A stretch of DNA of 64,000 bases from CAWJMD01 sp963700925 (lineage in GTDB: Bacteria > Actinomycetota > Actinomycetes > Actinomycetales > CAWJMD01): assembly GCA_963700925.1 (NCBI GenBank), contig OY969553.1, positions 2,728,001 through 2,792,000 of the forward strand, given 5' to 3'. Positions within the stretch are counted from its first letter, which is position 1; each line of letters begins with the position of its first letter. A program made the position numbers and the translations under genes. Below, piece after piece: positions 57,894 through 64,000 of the stretch. The notes beneath the pieces are model-generated. The model ran no database searches. It saw only the letters and a list, made by a program, of their open reading frames with translations, and had not been told where the DNA came from.

Positions 57894-58463
57894 TCAGCAC
57901 GGCGCGATCGTGTCCGCCAGCGTGAGCTGGCCGTCGGTGTAGGTCAGCAGCCACACCGTGTCGGACGCCGTCAGGTCGCTGACCGACCCCGGCTGGGTCG
58001 CGATCTTCGGCTCGGGCTGTCCCTCGGTCTGGCACTCGTTGAGAGCGACGACGGCGTCCTTCGACACCGGCACGGTGTAGGTGTTGTCGTCGTTTTGGTT
58101 GGTGAACGGGTTGTCGGTCAGGGGCGCCAGCGGCACGCCCTCGGCGGCGACGCGCTCGTCGTCCCAGTCCGCGTAGGTGTACCGGTCGAGCTTCAGGAAG
58201 ACGGCCCCCTCGAAGTCGATGACCTCGGTGATCGTCCCGACGTCGTGCGCCCGACCGTCGACGTCGCCCTTCGGCGCCGTGGGGGTGGTCGGGGCCGGCG
58301 TGCTGGTGGCGCCTGTGGACGAGGCGGTCACCGTCACGGTCGGGCGGTCCTCGGGGTCGTCGCCCCCGCACGCGCCGAGGCCCGCAGCCAGGCATGCGGC
58401 GGTGGTCAGGTGGATGGTGGCCCTGGCGGCGCGCGAGTGTCGGGGCCGGGCGGAGTTCAGCAC
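57894..58463 (-). CDS. Hypothetical lipoprotein
   Basis: GTG at 58463 gives 189 residues and overlaps the midA-like stop by 7 bases; an ATG at 58511 would overlap it by 55. From this GTG the N-terminus 'RHSRAARATIHLTTAACLAAGLGAC' is a textbook lipoprotein signal with lipobox LGAC (Cys near 32). A Thr/Pro-rich linker (about 38-65) leads to an outer domain with 'GTITEVIDFEGAVFLKLDRYTYADW' and a Cys pair (in 'LNECQ' and the terminal 'APC') that may form a disulfide. No known family recognised. Confidence 0.7.
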   Translation of the reverse strand: MLNSARPRHSRAARATIHLTTAACLAAGLGACGGDDPEDRPTVTVTASSTGATSTPAPTTPTAPKGDVDGRAHDVGTITEVIDFEGAVFLKLDRYTYADWDDERVAAEGVPLAPLTDNPFTNQNDDNTYTVPVSKDAVVALNECQTEGQPEPKIATQPGSVSDLTASDTVWLLTYTDGQLTLADTIAPC

Positions 58464-59512
58464 GACGGAACCCTGCCCGTTGGTGGTCCGTTGTGTCCAT
58501 TCCCTGACCATTCCGCGAGCCCCTTGAGGCCGCTGGCGGACGCATGCCCCACCGGCATGACCAGCCAGCCGAAGCCGCCGAGCCCGGTTGGGTCGAGCAG
58601 CTCCGCGGCCTCCGACGCGGCCGCCAGCGCGGTCACGTAGGCACGCGGGTCGGTCACGGCGAGGGCCGCGTCGGGCCGGCGGCCGTCCAGGCCGAGCCAG
58701 CGCAGCGCCTCGTGCTGGCGCACCAGATGCCCGCCTGACCCCGGCAGGGCGTCGAGCGCGACGTGGGCTGTGAGGTCGGCGCGCCCGTCGGGGACCGGCG
58801 TGACCTGCCGTCCGCCTCGGTACCCGGTCAACGTCCCTTCGGTCGGACGGGCACCGCGCACGTGGTCGTAGTCAACGACGAGCACGACACCCTCGGCGAC
58901 GCCCGCCAGCAGCGCCTCCCACACCTGCTCGCGGGCGCTGCCGACCTCGACGCGCTGGCCCGGCTCGTACGGACCAGGCCACCAGGCTCGACTCCAGCTG
59001 AGGTCCACCTCGTCGGGGGCGGCGGGGCCGAGTCGCTCTCGTCCGTCCAGGTGCACCTCGACCGTCCGCAAGAGGCCGTGGCGGTCGGCTTCGAGCACCG
59101 TGCACGGCACGACGTCGAGCAGCTCCCAGCCGACCAGCAGCGTGGGCGTCGCGGTGTCGCCGATGTGAGGCAGACCGCCCGGACCCACCAGCCCGCGCGA
59201 CCAGCCGATGCGAGCCGGCAGCCCCGCAGGGCGGTCCACCACGTCGACACCGTGCAGCGACAGGTCGGGGGCCACCACGTCCAGCGACGCCAGCAGCTCC
59301 CCCCGTCCCGCCCCCACGTCGACGACACGGGTGCAGCCGGTGCGCCGGGCCAGCTCGGCCAGCGCCCGTGCGAGCGCGCCATCGGCGGAGGCGTGGGCGG
59401 CCGTGCGGAAGTGGCCGGCCGGCCCTTCGTCGTTGCGGTAGAAGCCATCCGGCCCGTACAGCGCCTGCTGCCAGGCCTCCCGCCACGGCCGCCACTCCTG
59501 CTCGCCGGTCAC
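58457..59512 (-). CDS. MidA/NDUFAF7-family SAM-dependent methyltransferase
   Basis: GTG at 59512, 5 bases after the upstream methyltransferase stop, gives 351 residues. The family order is clear: 'QALYGPDGFYRNDEGPAGHFRTA', SAM loop 'VVDVGAGRGELLA', 'GWELLDVVP' (the conserved E-L-L-D) and 'GTLTGYRGGRQVTPVPDGRADLTAHV'. In eukaryotes the family member NDUFAF7/MidA dimethylates an arginine of the complex I subunit homologous to NuoD. Bacterial members are uncharacterised. An orphan nuoD-like gene and a dimethylargininase lie within 7 kb, which makes a linked function possible. Confidence 0.87.
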   Translation of the reverse strand: MTGEQEWRPWREAWQQALYGPDGFYRNDEGPAGHFRTAAHASADGALARALAELARRTGCTRVVDVGAGRGELLASLDVVAPDLSLHGVDVVDRPAGLPARIGWSRGLVGPGGLPHIGDTATPTLLVGWELLDVVPCTVLEADRHGLLRTVEVHLDGRERLGPAAPDEVDLSWSRAWWPGPYEPGQRVEVGSAREQVWEALLAGVAEGVVLVVDYDHVRGARPTEGTLTGYRGGRQVTPVPDGRADLTAHVALDALPGSGGHLVRQHEALRWLGLDGRRPDAALAVTDPRAYVTALAAASEAAELLDPTGLGGFGWLVMPVGHASASGLKGLAEWSGNGHNGPPTGRVPSC

Positions 59513-59517
59513 GCGGG

Positions 59518-60249
59518 TCAGGGCTTGCGCAGCACGACGGCCACGTCGGTGACGGTGAAGAGGAACTGGTCGGCCTCTGCGAGCCGGCGCAGCCCGTCCA
59601 GCCAACCGGCGGCGCGGCCGGCGAGGGCAGGGTCGTCCGCAGCCGCTGCCAGGATGCCCATGGCGATCTTGAACGCGACTGAGTCCTCGTCGAACCGGCG
59701 GTGCGGGTCGGCCCACGACTGCACGTCGACGACCTCGTACGTGGCGTGCCGGCTCGCGGTCGCGTCGGCCAGAGCCAGCAGCTTGCGGCCCATGAAACCC
59801 TCGGCGCGCTCGGCCCAGGTGGGAACCACCGCGACGAAGCGGTCGACCAGCTCGCGAGTCAGGGCGTCGTCGGTGCTGGTGAACAGCGCTGTGTCCCAGT
59901 CACTGTGGGCCAGAACCAGGAGGCCGTCGGGTCGCAGCACGCGATGCACCTCGGCCAGGTGCGCGACGGGGTCGACCAGGTGCTCGACTACGTTCAGGCT
60001 CACGACCCGGTCGACGCTCCCCGTCGGCAGCGGCAGGTCGTGGTCGAGGTCGACGATGCGGCTGCGCACGCGGGGGTCGGCGAGCAGGTCGTCGTCCAAG
60101 TCGGAGATGTGGTCGTGCGCGTGCACGACCTCCGGGCCCGCCGTCAGCAGCGCGCGCACCGTCCGCCCCGAACCGCAGCCCAGGTCGGCGACCGTGAGCC
60201 CGGGCCGGTCCAGGCGAGCCAGCTCGACGATGCGCTCGTGCCGTCCCAT
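59518..60249 (-). CDS. Class I SAM-dependent methyltransferase
   Basis: A 243-residue methyltransferase with motif I 'VADLGCGSGRTVRALL' (near 20-35), 'DLDHDLPLPTGSVDRVVSLNVVEHLVDPVAHLAEVHRVLRPDG' (motifs II-III) and a helical C-terminus. It resembles small-molecule or lipid methyltransferases of the Methyltransf_11 type. The substrate is unknown. It is translated just ahead of the MidA-like methyltransferase (5-base gap), so the two are probably one operon. Its start faces the four-unit palindrome at 60282. Confidence 0.85.
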   Translation of the reverse strand: MGRHERIVELARLDRPGLTVADLGCGSGRTVRALLTAGPEVVHAHDHISDLDDDLLADPRVRSRIVDLDHDLPLPTGSVDRVVSLNVVEHLVDPVAHLAEVHRVLRPDGLLVLAHSDWDTALFTSTDDALTRELVDRFVAVVPTWAERAEGFMGRKLLALADATASRHATYEVVDVQSWADPHRRFDEDSVAFKIAMGILAAAADDPALAGRAAGWLDGLRRLAEADQFLFTVTDVAVVLRKP

Positions 60250-60281
60250 GCCGCCCGACCCTAGGGCTTCGGCTGCCGTGC

Positions 60282-60367
60282 GCGAGCCTCGTTAACGAGG
60301 CCAAGCCCACGTTCACGTGGCGTGCAAGCCTCGTGAACGTGGGGAATGCCTCGTTAACGAGGCTCGC
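60282..60367. repeat. Four-unit nested palindrome in a divergent promoter gap
   Basis: Units GCCTCGTTAACGAGGC (60286-60301), GCCCACGTTCACGTGGC (60305-60321), GCCTCGTGAACGTGGGG (60328-60344) and GCCTCGTTAACGAGGC (60348-60363) are each near-palindromic. The whole 86-base block is also inverted: 60282-60301 is the exact complement of 60348-60367, and 60306-60317 of 60332-60343. It lies between divergent genes. Confidence 0.9.
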
Positions 60368-60392
60368 GAGGGGCAGGCTGGTAGGTCGGGCC

Positions 60393-60398
60393 TAGGTT
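60393..60398 (+). promoter_or_regulatory. Leaderless-type -10 (TAGGTT)
   Basis: TAGGTT lies 6 bases before GTG at 60405 and 26 bases after the nested palindrome. No ribosome site is present. Confidence 0.45.
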
Positions 60399-60404
60399 GG
60401 GGCC

Positions 60405-61334
60405 GTGATTCCGGACGAGGGCCCGCGGCGGCGTCCTGGCCGGCTCGGGGTCGGCATCGTGGGTGCCGGACGGGTCGGCGCGGCGCTCGGCAGCGCTCTG
60501 CGGCAGGCCGGGCACGCGATCGTCGGGGCGAGCGCGGTCTCGCGAGCCAGCATCGACCGGGTCGAGGCGCTGCTGCCTGGCGTGCCGGTTCTGACCGTGC
60601 CCGATGTCGTCGAGCGGTCCGAGCTCGTGCTGCTCACCGTCCCCGACGACGCGCTGGCCGACCTGGTGGCCGGGTTGGCAGCGACCGGGGCGTGGCGGCC
60701 GGGTCAGCTCGTCGCCCACACGAGCGGACGGTTCGGCACCGCCGTGCTGGAGCCGGCGCTGCGGGCGGGAGCGATCCCGCTTGCGCTGCACCCCGCGATG
60801 ACTTTCACCGGGACGAGCCTCGACGTGGTCCGGCTCGCCGACTGCTGTTTCGGCGTGACCGCGCCCGGGCCCGTGCTCCCCGTCGGGCAGGCGCTCGTGG
60901 TCGAGATGGGCGCCGAGCCGGTGGTGATCGACGAGAAGGACCGTCCGCTCTACCACGCGGCCCTCGCGCACGGCTCGAACCACCTGGTCACGCTCGTGGC
61001 CCAGGCCCGACAGCTGCTGTCGCAGGCGGGCGTCGAACGGCCCGACCGCATGCTCGGCCCGCTGCTGTCAGCGGCGCTCGACAACGCGCTGCGCTCAGGC
61101 GACGACGCCCTGACCGGACCCGTCGCGCGCGGCGACGCCGGCACCGTCGCCGCCCACACCGAGGTGCTCGCCCGGGCCGCTGAGAGGTCGGGCACCGCCG
61201 ATGTGCTGGCCACCTACCGCGCGCTCGCCCGCGCCACCGCCGAACGCGCCATGGCCACGGGACGCCTCGACCCCGCCGCTGCCGAGAACCTGCTCGCCGC
61301 GCTCGCGGAACCGCGAGCCGAGCCGCCGCACTGA
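60405..61334 (+). CDS. Rossmann-fold/DUF2520 protein upstream of panC
   Basis: GTG at 60405 gives 309 residues. The N-terminal NAD(P)-binding fold is 'LGVGIVGAGRVGAALGSAL' (about 14-32). The C-terminal DUF2520 domain (about 150-300) includes 'HPAMTFTGTSLDVVRLADCCFGV' and 'YHAALAHGSNHLVTLVAQARQLL', similar in layout to 6-phosphogluconate/ketopantoate-reductase-type helical domains. This family regularly precedes panC in actinobacteria, so a part in pantothenate synthesis (for instance ketopantoate reduction) is a reasonable guess but unproven. It is flanked on both sides by palindromic elements. Confidence 0.85.
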   Translation: MIPDEGPRRRPGRLGVGIVGAGRVGAALGSALRQAGHAIVGASAVSRASIDRVEALLPGVPVLTVPDVVERSELVLLTVPDDALADLVAGLAATGAWRPGQLVAHTSGRFGTAVLEPALRAGAIPLALHPAMTFTGTSLDVVRLADCCFGVTAPGPVLPVGQALVVEMGAEPVVIDEKDRPLYHAALAHGSNHLVTLVAQARQLLSQAGVERPDRMLGPLLSAALDNALRSGDDALTGPVARGDAGTVAAHTEVLARAAERSGTADVLATYRALARATAERAMATGRLDPAAAENLLAALAEPRAEPPH

Positions 61335-61348
61335 CCCGTCGGCGCCCC

Positions 61349-61407
61349 GCGAGATCTCACGAACCGTCCCATCACGTCGCGGGAAACGACACCTGGTGAG
61401 ATCTCGC
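61349..61407. repeat. 12-bp perfect inverted repeat with internal hairpin
   Basis: GCGAGATCTCAC (61349-61360) is the exact complement of GTGAGATCTCGC (61396-61407). Each arm holds the palindrome GAGATCTC. The 35-base spacer contains a small GTCG/CGAC hairpin. It may end the DUF2520 transcript or bind a regulator of panC. Confidence 0.8.
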
Positions 61408-61456
61408 CGGGTTCGGTCCCGCGTCCCCGGCCCGCGGGTGGCGTGGCGGCCCGCGC

Positions 61457-61462
61457 TAGCGT
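61457..61462 (+). promoter_or_regulatory. Leaderless-type -10 (TAGCGT) for panC
   Basis: TAGCGT lies exactly 6 bases before GTG at 61469. No ribosome site is seen. Confidence 0.5.
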
Positions 61463-61468
61463 GGCGCC

Positions 61469-62332
61469 GTGACTGCTTCGTCGGCGACCCCGTCGGTTGC
61501 GAGGACCCGCGACGAGCTCGCGGTGGCCCGGGCCGGCCTCGACGGAGTCGTTGCCGTCGTGATGACGATGGGTGCGCTGCACGAGGGACACGTCGCGCTC
61601 GTGCGCGAGGCCCGCAAGCGCGCCGCGTCCGTCATCGTGACGATCTTCCTCAACCCCCTGCAGTTCGGCGTCGGCGAGGACCTGGCGAAGTACCCGCGGA
61701 CGCTGGACGCCGACCTCCTGCTGCTGGCCGACGAGGGCGTCGACCTGGTGTTCGCACCCGCACCCGACGCCGTGTACCCGGACGGCGACCCCGGCGTTCG
61801 CGTCAGCGCAGGTGCCCTCGGCGACGTGCTCGAGGGCGCGTCGCGGCCAGGGCACTTCGACGGCGTGCTGACGGTCGTGGCCAAGCTGCTGCACCTGACG
61901 CGTCCCGACCTCGCGTACTTCGGCCAGAAGGACGCACAGCAGCTGCTGCTGATCCGGCGGATGGCGCGCGACCTCGACTTCCACGTCGACGTGGTCGCCG
62001 TGCCGACCGTCCGCGAGGCCGACGGGCTGGCGATGAGCAGCCGCAACATGTACCTGACGGCGTTCGACCGCGAGGTGGCCCTGTGCCTGTCGCGCGCGCT
62101 GACTGCGGGCGAGGCGTCTGCGGGCGAGGGCGCCAGCGCCGTCCGACGGGCCGTTCGCGCCGTGCTTCTGGCCGAACCCGGTTGCCGCGTGGACTATCTC
62201 GCCCTCGTGCATCCTCAGACCCTCGACGACGTGCCCGAGTGGTACAGCGGCGAGGCGCTGCTCGCGCTGGCCGCCCGTGTCGGGCCGACCCGTCTGATCG
62301 ACAACGTCCCCCTCGTGCTGGGAGCCCCCTGA
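61469..62332 (+). CDS. panC: Pantothenate synthetase
   Basis: GTG at 61469 gives 287 residues. PanC joins pantoate and beta-alanine with ATP to make pantothenate. Signatures are 'VMTMGALHEGHVALVREA' (nucleotide-binding H-x-G-H), 'NPLQFGVGEDLAKYPR', 'RPGHFDGVLTVVAKLLHL', 'YFGQKDAQQLLLIRRM' and 'MSSRNMYL'. All are intact. It overlaps panD by one base (TGATG), so the beta-alanine-producing enzyme is made with it. panB is not in the window. The promoter looks leaderless. Confidence 0.96.
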   Translation: MTASSATPSVARTRDELAVARAGLDGVVAVVMTMGALHEGHVALVREARKRAASVIVTIFLNPLQFGVGEDLAKYPRTLDADLLLLADEGVDLVFAPAPDAVYPDGDPGVRVSAGALGDVLEGASRPGHFDGVLTVVAKLLHLTRPDLAYFGQKDAQQLLLIRRMARDLDFHVDVVAVPTVREADGLAMSSRNMYLTAFDREVALCLSRALTAGEASAGEGASAVRRAVRAVLLAEPGCRVDYLALVHPQTLDDVPEWYSGEALLALAARVGPTRLIDNVPLVLGAP

Positions 62333-62742
62333 TGCTGCGCACCATGCTGCACGGCAAGATCCACCGCGCCACCGTCACGCAGGCCGACCTGCACTACGTC
62401 GGCTCGATGACCGTCGACGCAGACCTGCTCGACGCCGCGCACCTGATGCCGGGCGAGCAGATCGACGTGGTCGACGTGACGAACGGCGCCCGCCTCACCA
62501 CCTACCTGATCGAGGGCGAGCGGGGCGCGGGCGAGATCTGCATGAACGGCGCCGCCGCCCACCTGATCCACCCGGGCGACGTCGTCATCATCATCGGCTA
62601 CGCCCTCGTCGACGACGAGGAGCTCAAGAACCACTCGCAGCACGTCGTTTTCGTCGACGCGCACAACAAGATCGTCGAGGTGGGCGGCGACGCCGGCCAC
62701 GCACCCGACGGCTACGGCCTGAAGTCTCACGGCGCCCGGTGA
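62332..62742 (+). CDS. panD: Aspartate 1-decarboxylase precursor
   Basis: ATG at 62332 gives 136 residues. PanD decarboxylates aspartate to beta-alanine. It is made as a proenzyme that cuts itself at the Gly-Ser of 'HYVGSMTVD' (Ser25), turning Ser into the pyruvoyl cofactor. 'CMNGAAAHLIHPGDVVIIIGYALVDDEE' follows in the usual place. The C-terminal tail 'GHAPDGYGLKSHGAR' is slightly longer than in E. coli, as is common in actinobacteria. It shares an operon with panC and nadB. Confidence 0.96.
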   Translation: MLRTMLHGKIHRATVTQADLHYVGSMTVDADLLDAAHLMPGEQIDVVDVTNGARLTTYLIEGERGAGEICMNGAAAHLIHPGDVVIIIGYALVDDEELKNHSQHVVFVDAHNKIVEVGGDAGHAPDGYGLKSHGAR

Positions 62743-62752
62743 GCAGGGGCGG

Positions 62753-64000
62753 ATGACCGGCGGAGCGCCCGTTCTCGCCCGCCGGTTGGCTGCCCCGCCG
62801 CCGGGCTGGACGACGGCGGCCGACGTCGTCGTCGTCGGATCCGGCATCGCCGGGCTCACGGCGGCGCTGCGGCTGCGGCAGCGCGTCGACCGGGTGCTGC
62901 TGGTGACGAAGACCGTGCTGTCGAGCGGCTCGACGCTCTGGGCACAAGGTGGCATCGCCGCCGCGCTCGCCGACACCGACTCTCCCGAGGCGCATCTCGT
63001 CGACACGCTCGTCGCCGGCGCCGGGCTGTGCGATGAGCAGGCGGTCAGAACGCTGGTCACCGAGGGCCCGCAGCGCATCCGTGACCTGATGGCGCTCGGC
63101 GCCCAGTTCGACACCGGCGTCGACGGTGAGGTGCTGCTGACGCGCGAGGGCGGCCACCACGCCGACCGCATCGTGCACGCCGGCGGCGACGCGACCGGTG
63201 CCGAGGTCTCGCGCGCGCTGGTGGCCGCGCTGCAGGCGGTGCGTGACGACCCGGGCATCGAGGTGATCGAGCACGCGCTGGTGCTCGACGTGCTGACTGC
63301 CGCGCCCGACGCCGACGGTCGCCCCGGCCCGGCGTGCGGCGTCAGCCTCCACGTGATCGGCGAGGGCAGCCGCGACGGGGTGGGCGCCGCACTGGGCCGC
63401 GCCGTCGTCCTGGCCACGGGCGGCATCGGCCAGGTGTTCAGCTCGTCGACCAACCCCAAGGAGGCCACCGGCGACGGTTCGGCCGCCGCGCTGCGGGCGG
63501 GGGCCGAGCTCGCCGACCTCGAGTTCGTGCAGTTCCACCCGACGGTGCTCTGGCTCGGCGCCGGCGCGCGCGGGCAGCAGCCGCTGATCTCGGAGGCGGT
63601 CCGCGGCGAGGGGGCACACCTCGTCGACACCGCCGGTGTGCGCTTCATGCTCGGCCAGCACGAGATGGCAGAGCTGGCGCCGCGCGACATCGTGGCCAAG
63701 GCCATCGTGCGACAGCTCGCCGTGACCGGCAGCGAGCACGTCTTCCTGGACGCGCGCCACCTGGGCCGGGCGTTCCTGCGCGAGCGGTTCCCCACCATCG
63801 GCGCCCAGCTGGCCGAGCACGGGTACGACCTCGCCGAGGACCTCGTGCCGGTCGCTCCGGCCCAGCACTACCACTCGGGCGGCGTCCTCGTTGACCTGGA
63901 CGGCTGCTCGTCGCTCGACGGGCTCTACGCGGTGGGGGAGACCTCGTGCACCGGCGTGCACGGCGCGAACCGGCTCGCGTCCAACTCCCTGCTGGAGGGC
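62753..64000 (+). CDS. nadB: L-aspartate oxidase, C-terminus cut by window edge
   Basis: ATG at 62753, 10 bases after the panD stop, opens 416 codons that reach the window edge. NadB oxidises aspartate to iminoaspartate with FAD, the first step of NAD synthesis. The FAD fold is 'DVVVVGSGIAGLTAALRL' and is followed by 'STLWAQGGIAAAL', 'REGGHHADRIVHAGGDATG', 'LATGGIGQVF', 'LEFVQFHPT' and 'GLYAVGETSCTGVHGANRLASNSLLEG', all family signatures. Only the helical C-terminal part is missing. Both panD and nadB use aspartate, which may explain the shared operon. Confidence 0.95.
   Translation, partial: MTGGAPVLARRLAAPPPGWTTAADVVVVGSGIAGLTAALRLRQRVDRVLLVTKTVLSSGSTLWAQGGIAAALADTDSPEAHLVDTLVAGAGLCDEQAVRTLVTEGPQRIRDLMALGAQFDTGVDGEVLLTREGGHHADRIVHAGGDATGAEVSRALVAALQAVRDDPGIEVIEHALVLDVLTAAPDADGRPGPACGVSLHVIGEGSRDGVGAALGRAVVLATGGIGQVFSSSTNPKEATGDGSAAALRAGAELADLEFVQFHPTVLWLGAGARGQQPLISEAVRGEGAHLVDTAGVRFMLGQHEMAELAPRDIVAKAIVRQLAVTGSEHVFLDARHLGRAFLRERFPTIGAQLAEHGYDLAEDLVPVAPAQHYHSGGVLVDLDGCSSLDGLYAVGETSCTGVHGANRLASNSLLEG

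Overview
The window is very GC-rich, uses many GTG starts and 4-base stop/start overlaps, and carries the gene order hpt-ftsH-folE-folP-folB-folK. This points to an actinobacterium, possibly in or near the Nocardioidaceae (inference; no 16S or marker search was possible). I saw no transposase, integrase, phage gene, rRNA, tRNA or CRISPR array. No gap between genes exceeds about 200 bases. Many genes have a -10-like hexamer (TAnnnT or CAnnnT) exactly 6-7 bases before an ATG or GTG, as expected for leaderless transcripts.

Layout. (1) 1-7128: a divergent cluster of three paralogous ATP-grasp ligases, a barrel-fold protein, an S51/cyanophycinase-like serine hydrolase and two esterases. It looks like a make-and-degrade system for an unknown amide or ester-linked small molecule or polymer. 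(2) 7206-16479: a secreted heparinase II/III-like lyase, a DeoR repressor, a sugar ABC importer, a class II aldolase, an ADP-dependent-type sugar kinase and a phosphomannose-isomerase-like cupin, together a sugar-catabolic cassette of unknown substrate. (3) 16606-29614: housekeeping core with a PH-domain protein, an NlpC/P60 wall hydrolase, ppa, dacB, a DUF2342 metalloprotease, tilS, hpt, ftsH and the folate operon. folE carries a 324-residue LAGLIDADG intein exactly at a zinc-ligand cysteine, and folP and folB are fused through a linker encoded by two copies of a dispersed palindromic repeat.

(4) 29765-40177: an ECF sigma/anti-sigma-like pair with a DUF4394 protein, CorA, a flavoprotein, a DUF899 protein, two paralogous secreted lipases (the second with a type IV prepilin-like N-terminus), a tiny zinc-ribbon gene and a GH15-like enzyme. 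(5) 40207-47243: a second sugar regulon with a ROK regulator, two Gfo/Idh/MocA oxidoreductases and an RbsABC-type importer, with a near-consensus promoter and a 14-bp perfect palindrome. (6) 47249-51040: an osmoprotectant (glycine betaine/choline class) ABC importer.

(7) 51146-60249: a DUF1684 protein, an orphan NuoD-like protein with a Tyr-to-Trp change at the quinone site, paired PH-domain membrane proteins, an Lrp/AsnC regulator, a dimethylargininase, a lipoprotein, a MidA-family methyltransferase and a class I methyltransferase. MidA/NDUFAF7 enzymes methylate an arginine of the NuoD homologue in complex I, so this neighbourhood may be functionally linked. (8) 60405-64000: a Rossmann/DUF2520 protein, then panC-panD-nadB (nadB cut by the window edge), preceded by an elaborate four-unit palindrome.
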